NCBI GenBank assembly: GCA_030062745.1
Contig: CP099848.1
Coordinates: 15,549,081 to 15,613,080 of the forward strand
Source of the DNA: Capitulum mitella
Taxonomy: Eukaryota > Arthropoda > Thecostraca > Pollicipedomorpha > Pollicipedidae
Length of the DNA: 64,000 nucleotides
Reading direction: 5' to 3'
Positions within the stretch are counted from its first letter, which is position 1, and each line of letters begins with the position of its first letter. Shown piece by piece: positions 22,116 to 32,853 of this stretch. A program made the translations under genes and the position numbers. Below the pieces are notes generated by a model. It made no database searches and was not told the origin of the DNA. It saw only the letters and a program-made list of their open reading frames with translations.

Positions 22116-22757
22116 TCATCTGACCTGAACCAGGCGAGCGTCCGACAGGTGCAGCCGCTCATCACTCTTCGACAGCGTGTTCAGACGGCTCCGGTTTACG
22201 CTATCAGTGACCGAGATCATGTTACTGCTGTTCATCACCATGGTGTGGATGCTCGTCTCTTGGGCAGCAGTAACATAACCTGAATACTCCATAATAGGCC
22301 TTTCCTTCAGCTTTTGTGGTACTGTGCGATGTACTGCATCGGCAGCCACTGCGGTGTGTCCCGGCTCAAAAAACTGCGGCGTGACGCATTTGGTGACTGT
22401 ATCTGGTGCGTCAGCCGCGTGTAGCAGCGTCATAAGCAGAGTCCAGTTTTTGTTTTGTGTCGAACAGTTATCCAGCCACAGAACAACTTATGTGATGTCG
22501 CGGCATGCAGTTCTCAACTACAAACGAAACCTGGCTGCCACCACCTCCGCAGACCTGTCACCCGAGCCATCGTGCCAAAGCACACAGCAGCTGGCCAGAC
22601 GTTGGACAGAGCGACGCTGCCGCGACACAGTGACCTGGTCTTCCCGCCACATGTGCCGCACGGCAGCAACATCAGTGGCTGCTGTCCCACGCAAGTGGTG
22701 CCGCAGGGCAGCAGAGCCTGCGGCGTGAAATGGTATCCGCGGGATTCGCTGTAACAA
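22116..22757 (-). pseudogene. Second decayed transposase-like gene (DNC..QNKNW motif)
   Basis: On the minus strand one frame runs from about 22757 to 22116. It contains VVLWLDNCSTQNKNWTLL, then FFEPGHTAVAADAVH, then PIMEYSGYVTAAQ. The succession of a DNC-x-QNKNW motif, a PGHT..ADxxH motif and a downstream Y/F-rich segment is shared by a widespread set of uncharacterised arthropod proteins that look like RNase H-fold (DDE) transposases; the Asp of DNC is a likely catalytic residue. Two in-frame stops lie between about 22530 and 22485. It differs from the hAT gene beside it, so this insertion holds remnants of two different elements. The family name is uncertain. Confidence 0.5.
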
Positions 22758-22939
22758 GAGAGGCCACTGCGATCTATACCATCTGCCGATGTTCCTATCA
22801 AGGACGACGTGAAAAGAAGTGACGGAAAAGATTCATCGGCGTTCGAATTGTCAGCAGATACTTCTCTTCCGGAACTCGACGCCAATGAACCGTCCAAGGC
22901 AATGAAAATGCTGTCATCGCTGATGTCTAAGGCACTGAC

Positions 22940-23095
22940 TGGTGCAGACTCCCGGTTAGCATCAGCAGCGGTGGCTGGTGTGGATGTCTGGTCAGCAGCA
23001 GCAACGGTTACTGGTGCAGACGTCTGGTCAGCAGCAGCAGCGGTGGCTGGTGTGGATGTCTGGTCAGCAGCAGCAACGGTTACTGGTGCGAAAGG
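22940..23095. repeat. 36-bp tandem repeat, about 4 copies
   Basis: GTCTGGTCAGCAGCAGC recurs every 36 bp (near 22983, 23019 and 23055, with a diverged copy near 22947). A multiple of three, it gives a 12-residue repeat on the minus strand (AADQTSTPATAA-like). That frame is open from 23158 to 22514 and could be an acidic N-terminal extension of the transposase-like gene, in a different frame. Confidence 0.75.
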
Positions 23096-23159
23096 CAGGT
23101 CGTCTCCAAAGCCAAAGTCAGGAACGTTGTCTGTAACATTATGTCTGTAACAAAACAAC

Positions 23160-24950
23160 CATTGTTCTCATTTTCACACATTTCCAAACATTCAATTTTC
23201 GTAATGAAAAGATGCCCTAAAATGCTCATTGCTAAAAGATTTTACGATAAAGACGAAAAAATCCGGATATCGCATGTTAACCGGCGCCCAACACGGCCAT
23301 TTTTCAGTTTCCTCCAGTCAAAGTCTTTGCGCCCACTTATTTAAAGTGCGTTTGGGTAAAAAGGAACGTTGGCGCCCAATTTAGCACAAAAAAACTTGCA
23401 TCTTAACCGCACCTCTGACCCCATGTTTGACTAAAATGACTTCACTTCGTCATGAACTCAGCCTGGAATTACTATGACTGTACCACTAGTTTGCAATACT
23501 AGCTTATCGTTCTAAAATGGCCGTTGAAGTAGTTCGAAGAAGAAAGCACACCAAATATATCAAACGTCCAAATTTGACAGAACTGACCGTGATACGCCAC
23601 GATAACCCAACCCACTAGTCTACGAATACAAAAATAATTATTTTATGCACTTTCCGGATTACAACAAACTATCCGTCCAACAGAGTACCCAAGAACTTTA
23701 CTAAGCAACAGCTGGGCCCAGACTGCCCGGGCCGTGACGAAGGCGGAGCCAGCACGACCAGCATGGTAAAACGCGTTCGTAAAATTGACCTTGACTGAGC
23801 TTAGGTGCGCTGTAGTAAAAGTGAGTAGGATTATAAGTCATTTTAAGCCATATGCAATATACTTATTCATTATCTAATATACTACATTTATGAACTTATT
23901 CTCTGTCATTTCAAAACACATTAATTTAATATCGAAGCAATTTAATAACATTCAAGAAAACCAACTCAATCAGAACACTAAAGAAGGTGCGGTTACCGTA
24001 AAGCACCTACATGCGACAACTCCATGGTAATTTACACATATGATTCGCGTGAACCCACTTATGCAAAAGCCAACCCATATATCGAACTTACGTACATTAC
24101 TATACATTACATTTTCACATTACATTTTTCACAATTTTAATACTCGAAATGTTAAAGTAATTGACTATTGCATGCGTCTCACAAAAGCCTATCAAATGTT
24201 GCAAAAACAAAAAGCCGGAATTTCGGCATACGCGTATTTCCTTTCCATGACAGCATGGAGGTGTATCACCATAACAGGATCTAGGACACAAGTGCAAATT
24301 CCAATTTTTTCCATGCTGAGCGCCCCAAATATATATGCCAAGCTAAACCTTGCCAAATATACATAAAAATTTCATATAAGTGGCCTTGCGCCGCCACTAA
24401 ACCGTCGACAAAAGGACCACAGAAGGTGCACCAGCTGTGGTCAGCTGTTAGAAAGTGCACAGAAGGTGCACCAGCTGTTATGGATGCACCAGCATTACTA
24501 GAGATGAAAAAAGACCGGTGCCAGTTCACAAGCATTGCATCTTGTGCCAAATATGGGCATTCTTATGGCTGGCTAGCTCGCAGGTGCTACGCAACACAGC
24601 GAACCAGCAGGCACTGGAACCTCGAACAAACGATTCTGAATGTCAAGTCAGAAAGTTTGTTTGTATGGGCAGTTTGGGCGCACGGCGTCTTGGGCTCAAG
24701 CGTCCGTGTCTTGAGCCTGATGTCTTGTGTCTTGTCGGGCGTCAGTCAGTCGACTGCCAAGTCGGAAACATTGTCTTACAAGGGTTACTGTGCGCAGTTG
24801 ACGTTCAAAGCGTCCAGTCGTCTGAGAGGGGCCCCAATGATCTCACAGGGGTCCCAGGCAGCACACCGGCAGGGTTCTGCCATTCATAAAGCTGGACGAA
24901 CGGGCCATCCAGTTTCCGGCCAACACGTATTGCTTTAAACTGCTCTCAGT
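23160..24950. other. Interior of composite insertion, AT-rich
   Basis: No coding evidence. GTGCACAGAAGGTGCACCAGCTG-like words repeat near 24420-24490. Confidence 0.4.
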
Positions 24951-24954
24951 TATA

Positions 24955-25700
24955 CCAAGGGCCCCTTTTCGGAGCAGTAAGGGGGGCCCTTTCAGCAGCC
25001 CCATCAGGTCCTGTAACAAGACACGGGATATTCAGATTTCCATGAAGCCCCTTTATGGACCCTGTAACAGGGCACGGGATATTCAGATTCCCAGTAAGCC
25101 CCTTTATAGAACGGCAAGGGACATAATCTGGGTCTAAAGGCCGGCAAGGGACCATTTACAGTTCGGCAGGGCACCCATTTTCACCTCTGTAAGTGGCCGC
25201 CTCCACAGGCCGACAGGTGTCCCTTACAGGTCAGGTCGACAAGGGGCCCGCTGTAGTGAAAAGGGGGCTCTATTTGCCTGAAAAGATGCACCTACCGGCT
25301 TGGCGGGCTACAAATCGACAGGGGCATCGTTACAGGTACGCAGCCCCCTCAAATTAGTGTTTCGGAAGCACTGCTGGCTCGCGAAGGGGCCGCTCCGGAG
25401 AGACCTCCTGTCGGCCTCCAAAAGGCCACTGTTGATCAGTAGAGACTACCTGTCGGCGTGTAAAGGGGCTCCGGTGGATTGTAAACGGGCCCCTGCTTGC
25501 CTGCAAAAACGTCCCTGCCAATCCGACGGGTACCCCTTACAGGTCGGCTGGGGCATCTTAACAGGCAAGCAGGGGCCCCTTTACACTCCATCGGGGCCCC
25601 GTAACAAGCCGGCGGGGAATCTCTCCACTGACCAGCAAGGGCCTTCTTACAGACCGAAAGGAGATCCTCCAGAGGCGCCTCGGATAAGGCGCCGTCCGGT
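24955..25700. repeat. Degenerate ~22-bp array in both orientations
   Basis: The unit approximates TTACAGGCCGGCAGGGGCCC. Clear examples are TTACAGGTCGGCTGGGGCAT, TTAACAGGCAAGCAGGGGCC and TTTACACTCCATCGGGGCCC, one after another near 25537-25600. Reverse-complement units such as GGGCCCCTGCTTGCCTGCAA occur near 25480. Units are 20-27 bp and diverged. Arrays of short subterminal motifs that bind transposase are known in hAT and other DNA transposons, which is the most likely meaning here. Confidence 0.6.
25413..25609. repeat. Right arm of the 197-bp inverted repeat
   Basis: Reverse complement of 20150-20346 at about 97% identity and exactly equal length. The arm ends inside the ~22-bp array rather than at its outer edge, and I see no target-site duplication, so it is an inverted duplication within an element rather than a simple transposon end. 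Confidence 0.85.
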
Positions 25701-25740
25701 GCGTCTCATTATTGTAAGCACTGAGGCCTTCGGCCACGTG

Positions 25741-25848
25741 CTTTGGGGCTCCCTGGGCCGAGCGGGCCCAAGGGAGCCCACTCGGCCGCCAGGGGGCCCG
25801 CTTGGCCTCCAGGGGACATGGCCCCTATCCTACCTGGCTACGCCACTG
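25741..25848. mobile_element. Right terminus of a hAT-type element
   Basis: The segment ends CCTACCTGGCTACGCCACTG, the complement of CAGTGGCGTAGCCAGGTAGG, a common hAT end. GC-rich subterminal palindromes (GGGCC/GGCCC) precede it. The decayed hAT transposase on the minus strand is oriented so that this would be its 5' end. A matching opposite end was not found. Confidence 0.5.
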
Positions 25849-26117
25849 CTTGCGGCAAAATAGCATACACACACGCGCGAACGCGCGCCTTCACTAGTCA
25901 AACCCGTATCGAGCAGGAGAGTGGCTGACTGGACCCTATCTGGTCTTCACTGTCGTCTGACCCTCGCTGGACGGCACCGCCAGCTGAGCCGGCTGCGCCA
26001 ACTGATGGCCGTCAGACGCCTGATCCCCTCGGGTGCCTCCACCAGCGTCCGCTGCTGCTGCCGGGAGACGCCGGGCCCGGACAGTCTCGGCTGTCGGCTT
26101 CTGCTGCTCCCTGTGAT
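25849..26117. other. GC-rich segment between hAT end and LINE A
   Basis: Unassigned. It may be a further small insertion or diverged LINE sequence. Confidence 0.3.
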
Positions 26118-26926
26118 CAACAGGTTCACCCCTCTCACAAAGATCTGGAACCTAGTACGCGCCTTTTCTACGAAATTTTCATCCCCCAGAGCTTTCCCAC
26201 AACTGACTATTCAGGGCATGACGTACTCAGAACCGAGAGGTCGTGACACAGTTTGCGCAGCACTACGCGGCAGTCTCCAACAACTCACAGTACAACCAAA
26301 CCACACTCACCCACTTACATGCGACACTGCAGGCATGCCATTTCCATTCAGACAACACCGAAGCATACATTCAGCCATTCTCCCTCGCAAAACTCACACA
26401 CGCCCTCAACAGGTGCGGCAACTCCTCGGTAGGACCGGATCGGATGGCGTACCCCTTTTTGCAAAATCCCTCTGAATTCGGTCAATCACAACTGTGGAGT
26501 GCATTAAATAAAACCTGGTTAAACGAAGACTTTCCGGCCACCTGGTCTTCCTCTACCATAATTCCTATCCTCAAAGCTGGCAAAACTCCCACTAGCCCTA
26601 CCAGTTATCGTCCCATCTCACTCACCAGCTGTTCTTGCAAACCTTTCGAGAAAATGGCCAACGAAAGGATTAAAATCTATTTAGAAACAAAAAACATCAT
26701 CTCTTCTTACCAAAATGGCTTTCGATCGCGCCGCTCCACGACCGATAACCTTCTTCACAGCATTCATTCCATCCAAAGTGGCTTTTCCCACCGAGAGGCG
26801 ACGGTTGCATTGTTCCTGGATCTAAAAGCCGCCTTTGACAAAGTTCACCGTTCTGCCGTCTTAATTAAATTACATCGCGTCGGAATTCGTGGCAGAGCAG
26901 CTAAATTCATCTCTAACTTTCTTCGC
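26118..26926 (+). pseudogene. LINE A ORF2, reverse transcriptase N-terminal half
   Basis: Resumes at NRFTPLTKIWNLVRAFSTKF, the segment that joins the endonuclease to the reverse transcriptase in this LINE group. After one frameshift near 26230 it continues through GPDRMAYPFL, the TIIPILKAGKTPTSPTSYRP block, FRSRRSTTDNLL and VALFLDLKAAFDKV, whose first Asp is the motif A catalytic residue. It stops at FISNFLRL, where a TTAA begins the next element. The YADD motif and everything downstream are absent. Confidence 0.8.
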
Positions 26927-27250
26927 TTAACCCGTCCCCGACTGGGGGGCAGTTGACTGCCCCCCTGAGGTTTTTCTGGGATTGCGAGAGAACCAACAAA
27001 CACAGAGTCACGAAACTTTGTGTACCTTTTGCTCCATCAATTTTACATCTCGTGTCAAAATTCAGGTCAGGTCAGGTGCCTGACCTAGGTCAGGTCAAAC
27101 AGACCTATGCCCAAAAAAGTTTAGCACCCTGTAACTTTTTCGCAAAACAATAATACTTTAAGGGATTAGTGATCGTGATAGATGCAACAAATCTGCTATC
27201 TCAGATTTTTTGGAATTTTCCGGGTCATTGAACTAAGGTCAAGCCCATTT
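26927..27250. mobile_element. TTAA element family 2, copy inserted in LINE A
   Basis: Begins TTAACCCGTCCCCGACTGGG exactly where the LINE reverse transcriptase stops, and parallels 16809-17120. Contains CCTGACCTAGGTCAGGTCA near 27080. The far end is not identified, so its length is a minimum. Confidence 0.5.
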
Positions 27251-27806
27251 TTAAGATATATCGCCGTTTTTCCGGAAATTGACCGAATATTCCATAAGCC
27301 TAGTCAATACGTTGGTGACGTCTTGGAGTATGAGATGCCACGCAGATCCGTGCTGATCGTTGAGCTCATCTTTAGCAGCGGTTTTGGTCGATTTCTTTCT
27401 AATAGATTTCCATCACAAAACCTCAGAAACCCGGTCCGCACACCTCTGCAATAGGACTGCTGTACAAAACAACTTGAATCACGGCTTGGAAACGAAAATG
27501 TGCCATTTTTTGTCATGTTAGGTATTTTAATCATTCACCAGGTTTTGACCAGTCCAGAATTGTGTTCAGTTCGGAGGACCATATCAAAAAGTGCACGTGG
27601 AGTTGGCATTGATCAGCACAACTGAAAATATAAATACGTCACCGATTGAATTGTTTCATGTGCGTATGTTAAGAAAAACATGATCGGTGAATGTGTGTGA
27701 CAGAACTGATGCTGTGTGTTGGTAAAACTTTGATAAGGAACCGAGATGGCCGGAAACAGTTAGCTTTTAATACATAATTTGCGACTCCGAAGTATGGTTT
27801 TCCTTC

Positions 27807-27854
<48 letters not shown>

Positions 27855-28037
27855 TACAAAGCTGTCCTCAAAGGCAAATGCAGGAGGTCCTTCCCGCAAA
27901 TGGAGGAGAAGGAACTTAGGAGCAGCCTAACCACAAAGACGTCTTTGAAATGGGCCATAGCGGCGCCATGAAGATCATCGAAATCCAAGCGGACAAAAAC
28001 TTCCTACTAGCGTAACGGCAGACAGGCCGCAAAGGCT
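27251..28037. other. Unassigned sequence with AT microsatellite
   Basis: (TA)n at 27807-27850. Sequence 27727-27800 (GGAAACAGTTAG..., CTCCGAAGTATGGTTT) is a paralogue of 29160-29190 joined to 30897-30960. It shows the uninterrupted form of the site used by the palindromic element at 29191. Confidence 0.55.
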
Positions 28038-28712
28038 TCATGGTGGGAACAGGTAAGCTTCTTTCCGGAAAGGAGAGGCGAGCTCTTCATCGAAAACTGC
28101 AAGCCGCAGAAAGGGCCCGCTGCCGGACTGAAGAGCAGGCCGAGCAGGAGGCGAATGCCCAATTGGAATCTTCGTCCATCGACAGCTGACAGCTGACAGC
28201 ATCGACAGCTGACTGATGAGGATGATCCGCGGCCCTGCATGAGAGCGAAAAATACTCCTGGTCTGGCAACAGCCTTTGATCGGACCAGGCTCAGCGATCG
28301 CTCTGCGGTCTACATCCTTTTCGCGACGTCCTCGGCCCTCGGCCACGGTTCCTCTGAGAAAAGGAAGTTTGATCAAGCGGTTGCGCAGATCGTAGAGGAC
28401 AGCCATTGCGGAGGAAATCTGAGATCCTTTGTCAGCGTCATTCAACCAGTTGGCCGACTGAGACAGCAAACTTAACCGACGATGGAAAGCAGAAGGTGAA
28501 TGCACTCCTTGTCATTCTGTCCAGAAAGTGTCGCCAAGCTTCTCGGTATTCCGAAGCTCGCAAGCGGAACTGGTGCAGCGACAGCCGACAACCGACAGCT
28601 GTTGCGCATTGTCTGGAAGGCTGAGAGGTCTGGGATCAGAGACATGTTTCACTAAAACTACCTTTCCAGTTTTGAGCTTTCGAACATCGATTTCCCGACA
28701 CTTCGGTCCCAC
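28038..28712 (-). other. Unrecognised minus-strand open region
   Basis: Two adjoining open frames (28712-28512 and 28505-28038) read as plausible protein in parts, for example SANWLNDADKGSQISSAMAV and LYDLRNRLIKLPF. They lack any motif I can place and are separated by a stop. It could be a decayed transposon gene. Confidence that it is coding is low. Confidence 0.2.
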
Positions 28713-28767
28713 ACACGTCTAAGGAAAAAATGCCCCGCCTCGGGAATTCGGACACGGCTTTCAGACA

Positions 28768-29150
28768 CAGGGGGTGTCGACTTCTGTAAATGATTCGGGG
28801 GGGGGGGGGACGAACTGAGGCTCCGACAACCTACCTTCCTCCCAAATGCGGGTTTCTCAACGGATTTGGCCCACTTTATTTTGACCAGCGGAAGTTTATG
28901 GTTTTTTTGTTACGATTTATTGAACTAAAAATTACATTAATCCCCACGTATACAGATATATAAACATATATATATCCACATATATATATATATATATATG
29001 TGTGTATATACATCCATTCTCTACTTTCTGCCTATCTCTTACCTATTCAGGCCGCTCTTTTCGTTACTATAACTCATTTCTCTTTAAAACCGGCAGAAAA
29101 TATGGGGTGGGCCCAGAACATCATTGGGTGAGCCAGGGCCCACGCAATGT
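28768..29150 (+). mobile_element. hAT-type MITE (CAGGGG family), right end lost
   Basis: Starts CAGGGGGTGTCGACTTCTGT and follows 31049-31529 through the G run, the internal AT microsatellite (28960-29000), AAAACCGGCAGAAAATAT and GTGGGCCCAGAACATCATTG. The terminal CGACACCCCTG is missing. Confidence 0.65.
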
Positions 29151-29190
29151 TGATCAGCTTTGACAAGGAGCCGAAAAGGCTCGAAACAGT

Positions 29191-30896
29191 ATGTCCGTCA
29201 AGACAGCCCATATTCAGCCCAGATTCAGCCCATATTCGGGACGCCTCAGATCGCAATGAAACTTGCACACAACAAAGTTCGTAGCACTAGTAGTCGATGG
29301 CCTAAGTCATTCAGTGGCATTCCTAACCGTTTGACCTCTAGAGGTCAACAAAGGTGACATTGCCGAAATTTGCACAGCAGATTGTGGCCCACCCAGCAGA
29401 GCTGCGGCGCTCAAAATGACACCAAACGACTCGCCCAGACCTGGTCTTACTTTCCCAATACAAATTTGACCTCTCAATGACACACAATGACCTAAGGTCA
29501 TTTACGGGTCACGTTGGATATACAATTGCACAGCATATCTCGAACATACCAATAGACCAAACTGAGATCAAAAGTACATCATCGTCTAGCCCGTAAAGCG
29601 AAGTAACTTTTCCTGAAAGTCATTTGCGCATGCGTGACCTCGTTTGACCTAGGCGAGTGCAGCCCGGATGGAGCCCAGATTCGGGACGCCTCAGACCGCA
29701 GCGAAACTAGCACACAACATAGTTCGAAGCACTAGTAGTCGGTGGTCTAGGCCATTCAGCGGCACTCCTAACCGTTTGACCTCCAAAGGCCAACAAAGGT
29801 CACATTGCCGAAATTTGCACAGCAGATTGTGGCCCACCCACTAGTGCTTCGACCTATGTTGTGTGCTAGTTTCGCTGCGGTCTGAGGCGTCCCGAATCTG
29901 GGCTCCATCCGGGCTGCACCCTATACGCCGTCGGTTTTCGGTGCATTTTGTCTCGCCTAGGTCAAACGAGGTCACGCATGCGCAAATGACTTTTAGGAAA
30001 AGTTACTTCGCTTTACGGGCTAGACGATGATGTACATTTGATCTCAATTTGGTCTATTGGTATGTTCGAGATATGCTGTGCAATTGTATATCCAACGTGA
30101 CCCGTAAATGACCTTAGGTCATTGTATGACATTGAGAGGTCAAATTTGTATTGGGAAAGTAAAACCAGGTCTGGGCGAGTCGTTTGGTGTCATTTTGAGC
30201 GCCGTAGCTCTGCTGGGTGGGCCACAATCTGCTGTGCAAATTTCGGCAATGTGACCTTTGTTGACCTTTGGAGGTCAAACGGTTAGGAGTGCCGCTGAAT
30301 GGCCTAGACCACCGACTACTAGTGCTTCGACCTATGTTGTGTGCTAGTTTCGCTGCGGTCTGAGGCGTCCCGAATCTGGGCTCCATCCGGGTTGCACCCT
30401 ATACGCCGTCGGTTTTCGGTGCATTTTGTCTCGCCTAGGTCAAACGAGGTCACGCATGCGCAAATGACTTTCAGGAAAAGTTACTTCGCTTTACGGGCTA
30501 GACGATGATGTACTTTTGATCTCAATTTGGCCTATTGGTATGTTCGAGATATGCTGTGCAATTGTATATCCAACGTGACCCGTAAATGACCTTAGGTCAC
30601 TGTGTGTCATTGAGAGGTCAAATTTGTATTGGGAAAGTAAGACCAGGTCTGGGCGAGTCGTTTGGTGTCATTTTGAGCGCCGTAGCTCTGCTGGGTGGGC
30701 CACAATCTGCTGTGCAAATTTCGGCAATGTCACCTTTGTTGACCTCTAGAGGTCAAACGGTTAGGAATGCCACTGAATGACTTAGGCCATCGACTACTAG
30801 TGCTACGAACTTTGTTGTGTGCAAGTTTCATTGCGATCTGAGGCGTCCCGAATATGGGCTGAATCTGGGCTGAATATGGGCTGTCTTGACGGACAT
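29191..30896. mobile_element. Palindromic Mutator-like element, ~1.7 kb
   Basis: Starts ATGTCCGTCAAGACAGCCCA and ends with its exact reverse complement. CGAAACAGT flanks both ends (29182-29190 and 30897-30905), a perfect 9-bp target duplication. Removing the element restores a sequence like 27727-27800, which lacks it. The interior consists of repeated ~450-480-bp units, two in forward orientation (GGGACGCCTCAG near 29237 and 29685) and reverse copies (CTGAGGCGTCCC near 29881, 30359 and 30839). The two halves therefore fold into a long, partly compound hairpin. It is non-coding. TGACCTCTAGAGGTCA and many TGACCT/AGGTCA sites lie within the arms. Confidence 0.85.
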
Positions 30897-30905
30897 CGAA
30901 ACAGT

Positions 30906-31048
30906 TAAGTTTAATACATGATTTGCGGCTCCGAAGCATGGTTTCTTTTCAAATATCAATGCGAAACGAAGTGCATTTGTTTCCAATATATATATATATA
31001 TATATGATTATTTCATGAACATCCATGCATTTTGAACATATTCAGAGG
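30906..31048. other. Short spacer with (TA)n
   Basis: Continuation of the pre-insertion host or repeat sequence, including (TA)n at 30988-31007. Confidence 0.5.
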
Positions 31049-31249
31049 CAGGGGCGTCGATTTCTGTAAGTGACTGGGGGGGGGGGGCGAGCCGAGGGCC
31101 CGACAACCTAACCTCCCCACAAATGTGGGTTTCGGATTAAGCCCCTTTTGTTTTGACCAACAGAAATTTATGAGTTTTTTGTTACCCTTTATCGAATAAA
31201 AATTGCACTTATCGTCATGTATATAGTTATATATATATATATATATATG

Positions 31250-31302
<53 letters not shown>

Positions 31303-31529
31303 GAATATATGTAAAAGATAGATTGATATAGATCCGTTGCTTTATTTATACTTTCTTCGTTACTTTCTGCCTATTTCTTATGTATTGCGGCCGTTTTTTC
31401 GCTACTATTACTCATTTCCCTTGAAAACCGGCAGAAAATATTTGGTTGGCCCAAAATCAACATTGGTTGGGCCCAAATCAACATGGGGTAGGTCTGAACC
31501 CTCTCAAAAGAATGGAATCGACACCCCTG
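31049..31529 (+). mobile_element. hAT-type MITE (CAGGGG family), 481 bp, complete
   Basis: Starts CAGGGGCGTCGATTTCTGTA and ends GGAATCGACACCCCTG. Flanks TTCAGAGG (31041-31048) and TTTAGAGG (31530-31537) form an 8-bp target duplication with one mismatch. It carries a long AT microsatellite at 31218-31297. It is the best preserved of five copies in the window and has no coding capacity. Confidence 0.85.
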
Positions 31530-32579
31530 TTTAGAGGTTGTGAATGCTGTATGAACGAGGTGAGAAGAAACAGACTAAGACAATGGAGACATGGTGATTT
31601 TTGAGTTAACATGTCGATTCGATAACAGTATGAAAATGAAGATGGTATAAGACAAGGGTGGATTAATTTCCAGACCTAGTTCTAAAAAAAAATGATAAAA
31701 ATAAGACGAGACAAACGAAACAATCCCTTGCTTACTTCGTAAAGCACCAGCGCCACACGGTGCGTCTCGGATACCAAAATACCAATATAATGGAATGGAC
31801 ATTGGAGGGTCAAATGGCATTTTGTCGCCTTTGTACATAACTATCTATAGACAACTAGCAATCGGAACAAAGAAAGACATTTAAGTCCATGTCAGTGGTA
31901 TGTCAGTAGTAAGTGCCGTGCAATAAATGACCTTTGTCGCGTAATGGATAAGTCGTGTCGGTAGCTCAGGTGGTATGGCGTCCCAATAGCACCGTTCCCC
32001 ACCCTGACGCGATGGAGTCAATAGAGGGAGACAGTGGTTATCGCGCAAACTAGTCATTAATGTCCACGCGTTTAAGTTTCGCCTCAAAGTCATGTGTATC
32101 TGGAATTGCATGATGGCACGGACAAGGACGGCTTAGCATGAGCACTGATTCCAAAGCATCCCTGCAACTCATTCGAATAAAATAGAAAAACTCCATGTTT
32201 CAGATATCCGTTTGCACTAGATGCTTAGGATGACCCAACTTGATGCTTAGGAACTTGGGATGACGCCACTTGATTTTGGATGCATTGGACATATTGGATA
32301 TACTATACATCTTACTCCTATAGTTCCCAGATTTGGTAAACCCTGATGTTGATTACTACCATTGATGATCCCTGGTCCGTTCAGGCTTTTTCGTTTCCAC
32401 GACAACCGCCATATCAGGCTAGCCGCGACAGCAGTTGATGACACCAAACCCCGGAAAAAGAACACTCGGAGGTGATGGAGCCCATAGGGTTGAGAAGGCC
32501 TTTTGAGAGAAGAGCCCTGTTACTCTTCATTTGAAAAAGCACCATCTGCGTTCTATTTAACGACACACGTGCTCCGGGG
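31530..32579. other. Intergenic sequence upstream of the SCYL2-like exon
   Basis: No gene recognised. A faint tRNA-like A box (TAGCTCAGGTGGTA near 31971) occurs without a matching B box. Confidence 0.4.
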
Positions 32580-32853
32580 TTCATGGCGGCACCCTCGTCT
32601 CCCCCTCTCCCGCCAACCCTGGCCCTGCGGCACGTGACCTGACGTCCGGTCAGTGGCGCCGCCCCTGCTCCGCCACCGGCGGGAGCGGCCGCGCGCCGCC
32701 GCCGCCGACCACCGTCTGGCCGCCGGCCGGGCGCGATCGAAGCGGCCGGGCGCGGCGCTGCGTCGGCTCAGGTGAGCCGCCGCGGACGCACCAGTTGCTC
32801 AGGCCCGGCCGACTTGTTGCACGCAGCCCGGACAGCGCGCCGCCGCGCCCGAC
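32580..32853 (+). promoter_or_regulatory. CpG-rich 5' region of the SCYL2-like gene
   Basis: GC content rises sharply from about 32580 and stays high through the exon, with many CpG dinucleotides, as at a CpG-type promoter/5'UTR. No TATA box is evident. A sequence resembling a splice donor (CTCAGGTGAGCC at about 32767-32778) could reflect a 5'UTR intron or alternative first exon. Transcription start is unknown. Confidence 0.4.

Larger units (their letters stand above)
18336..26926 (+). mobile_element. LINE A, split by a ~6-kb composite insertion
   Basis: ORF1 and the endonuclease half of ORF2 lie at about 18336-20149, and the reverse transcriptase half at 26118-26926, on the same strand and in the right order. 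The gap holds the composite region 20150-26117. About 100 residues of ORF2 between the endonuclease and the transcriptase are not found. The downstream end stops at a TTAA, where a family-2 element begins. Two ORFs, ORF1 zinc knuckles and an AP-type endonuclease place it in the I/Jockey group of LINEs. Confidence 0.75.

Noticed and set aside
22514-23158. Minus-strand open frame with AADQTSTPAT repeats as a surface or secreted protein
   Set aside because: The repeat peptide is the translation of a 36-bp tandem repeat, and the frame ends in sequence that belongs to the transposase-like gene in another frame.
27807-27850. AT tract as a replication origin or matrix-attachment site
   Set aside because: It is a plain (TA)n microsatellite of a kind repeated in several MITEs here. 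Nothing points to an origin.
31925-32015. tRNA-like sequence (TAGCTCAGGTGGTA, and TAATGGATAAG upstream)
   Set aside because: Only A-box-like words are present. No GGTTCGA B box at the right distance and no closing acceptor stem, so at best a decayed tRNA-derived SINE head.
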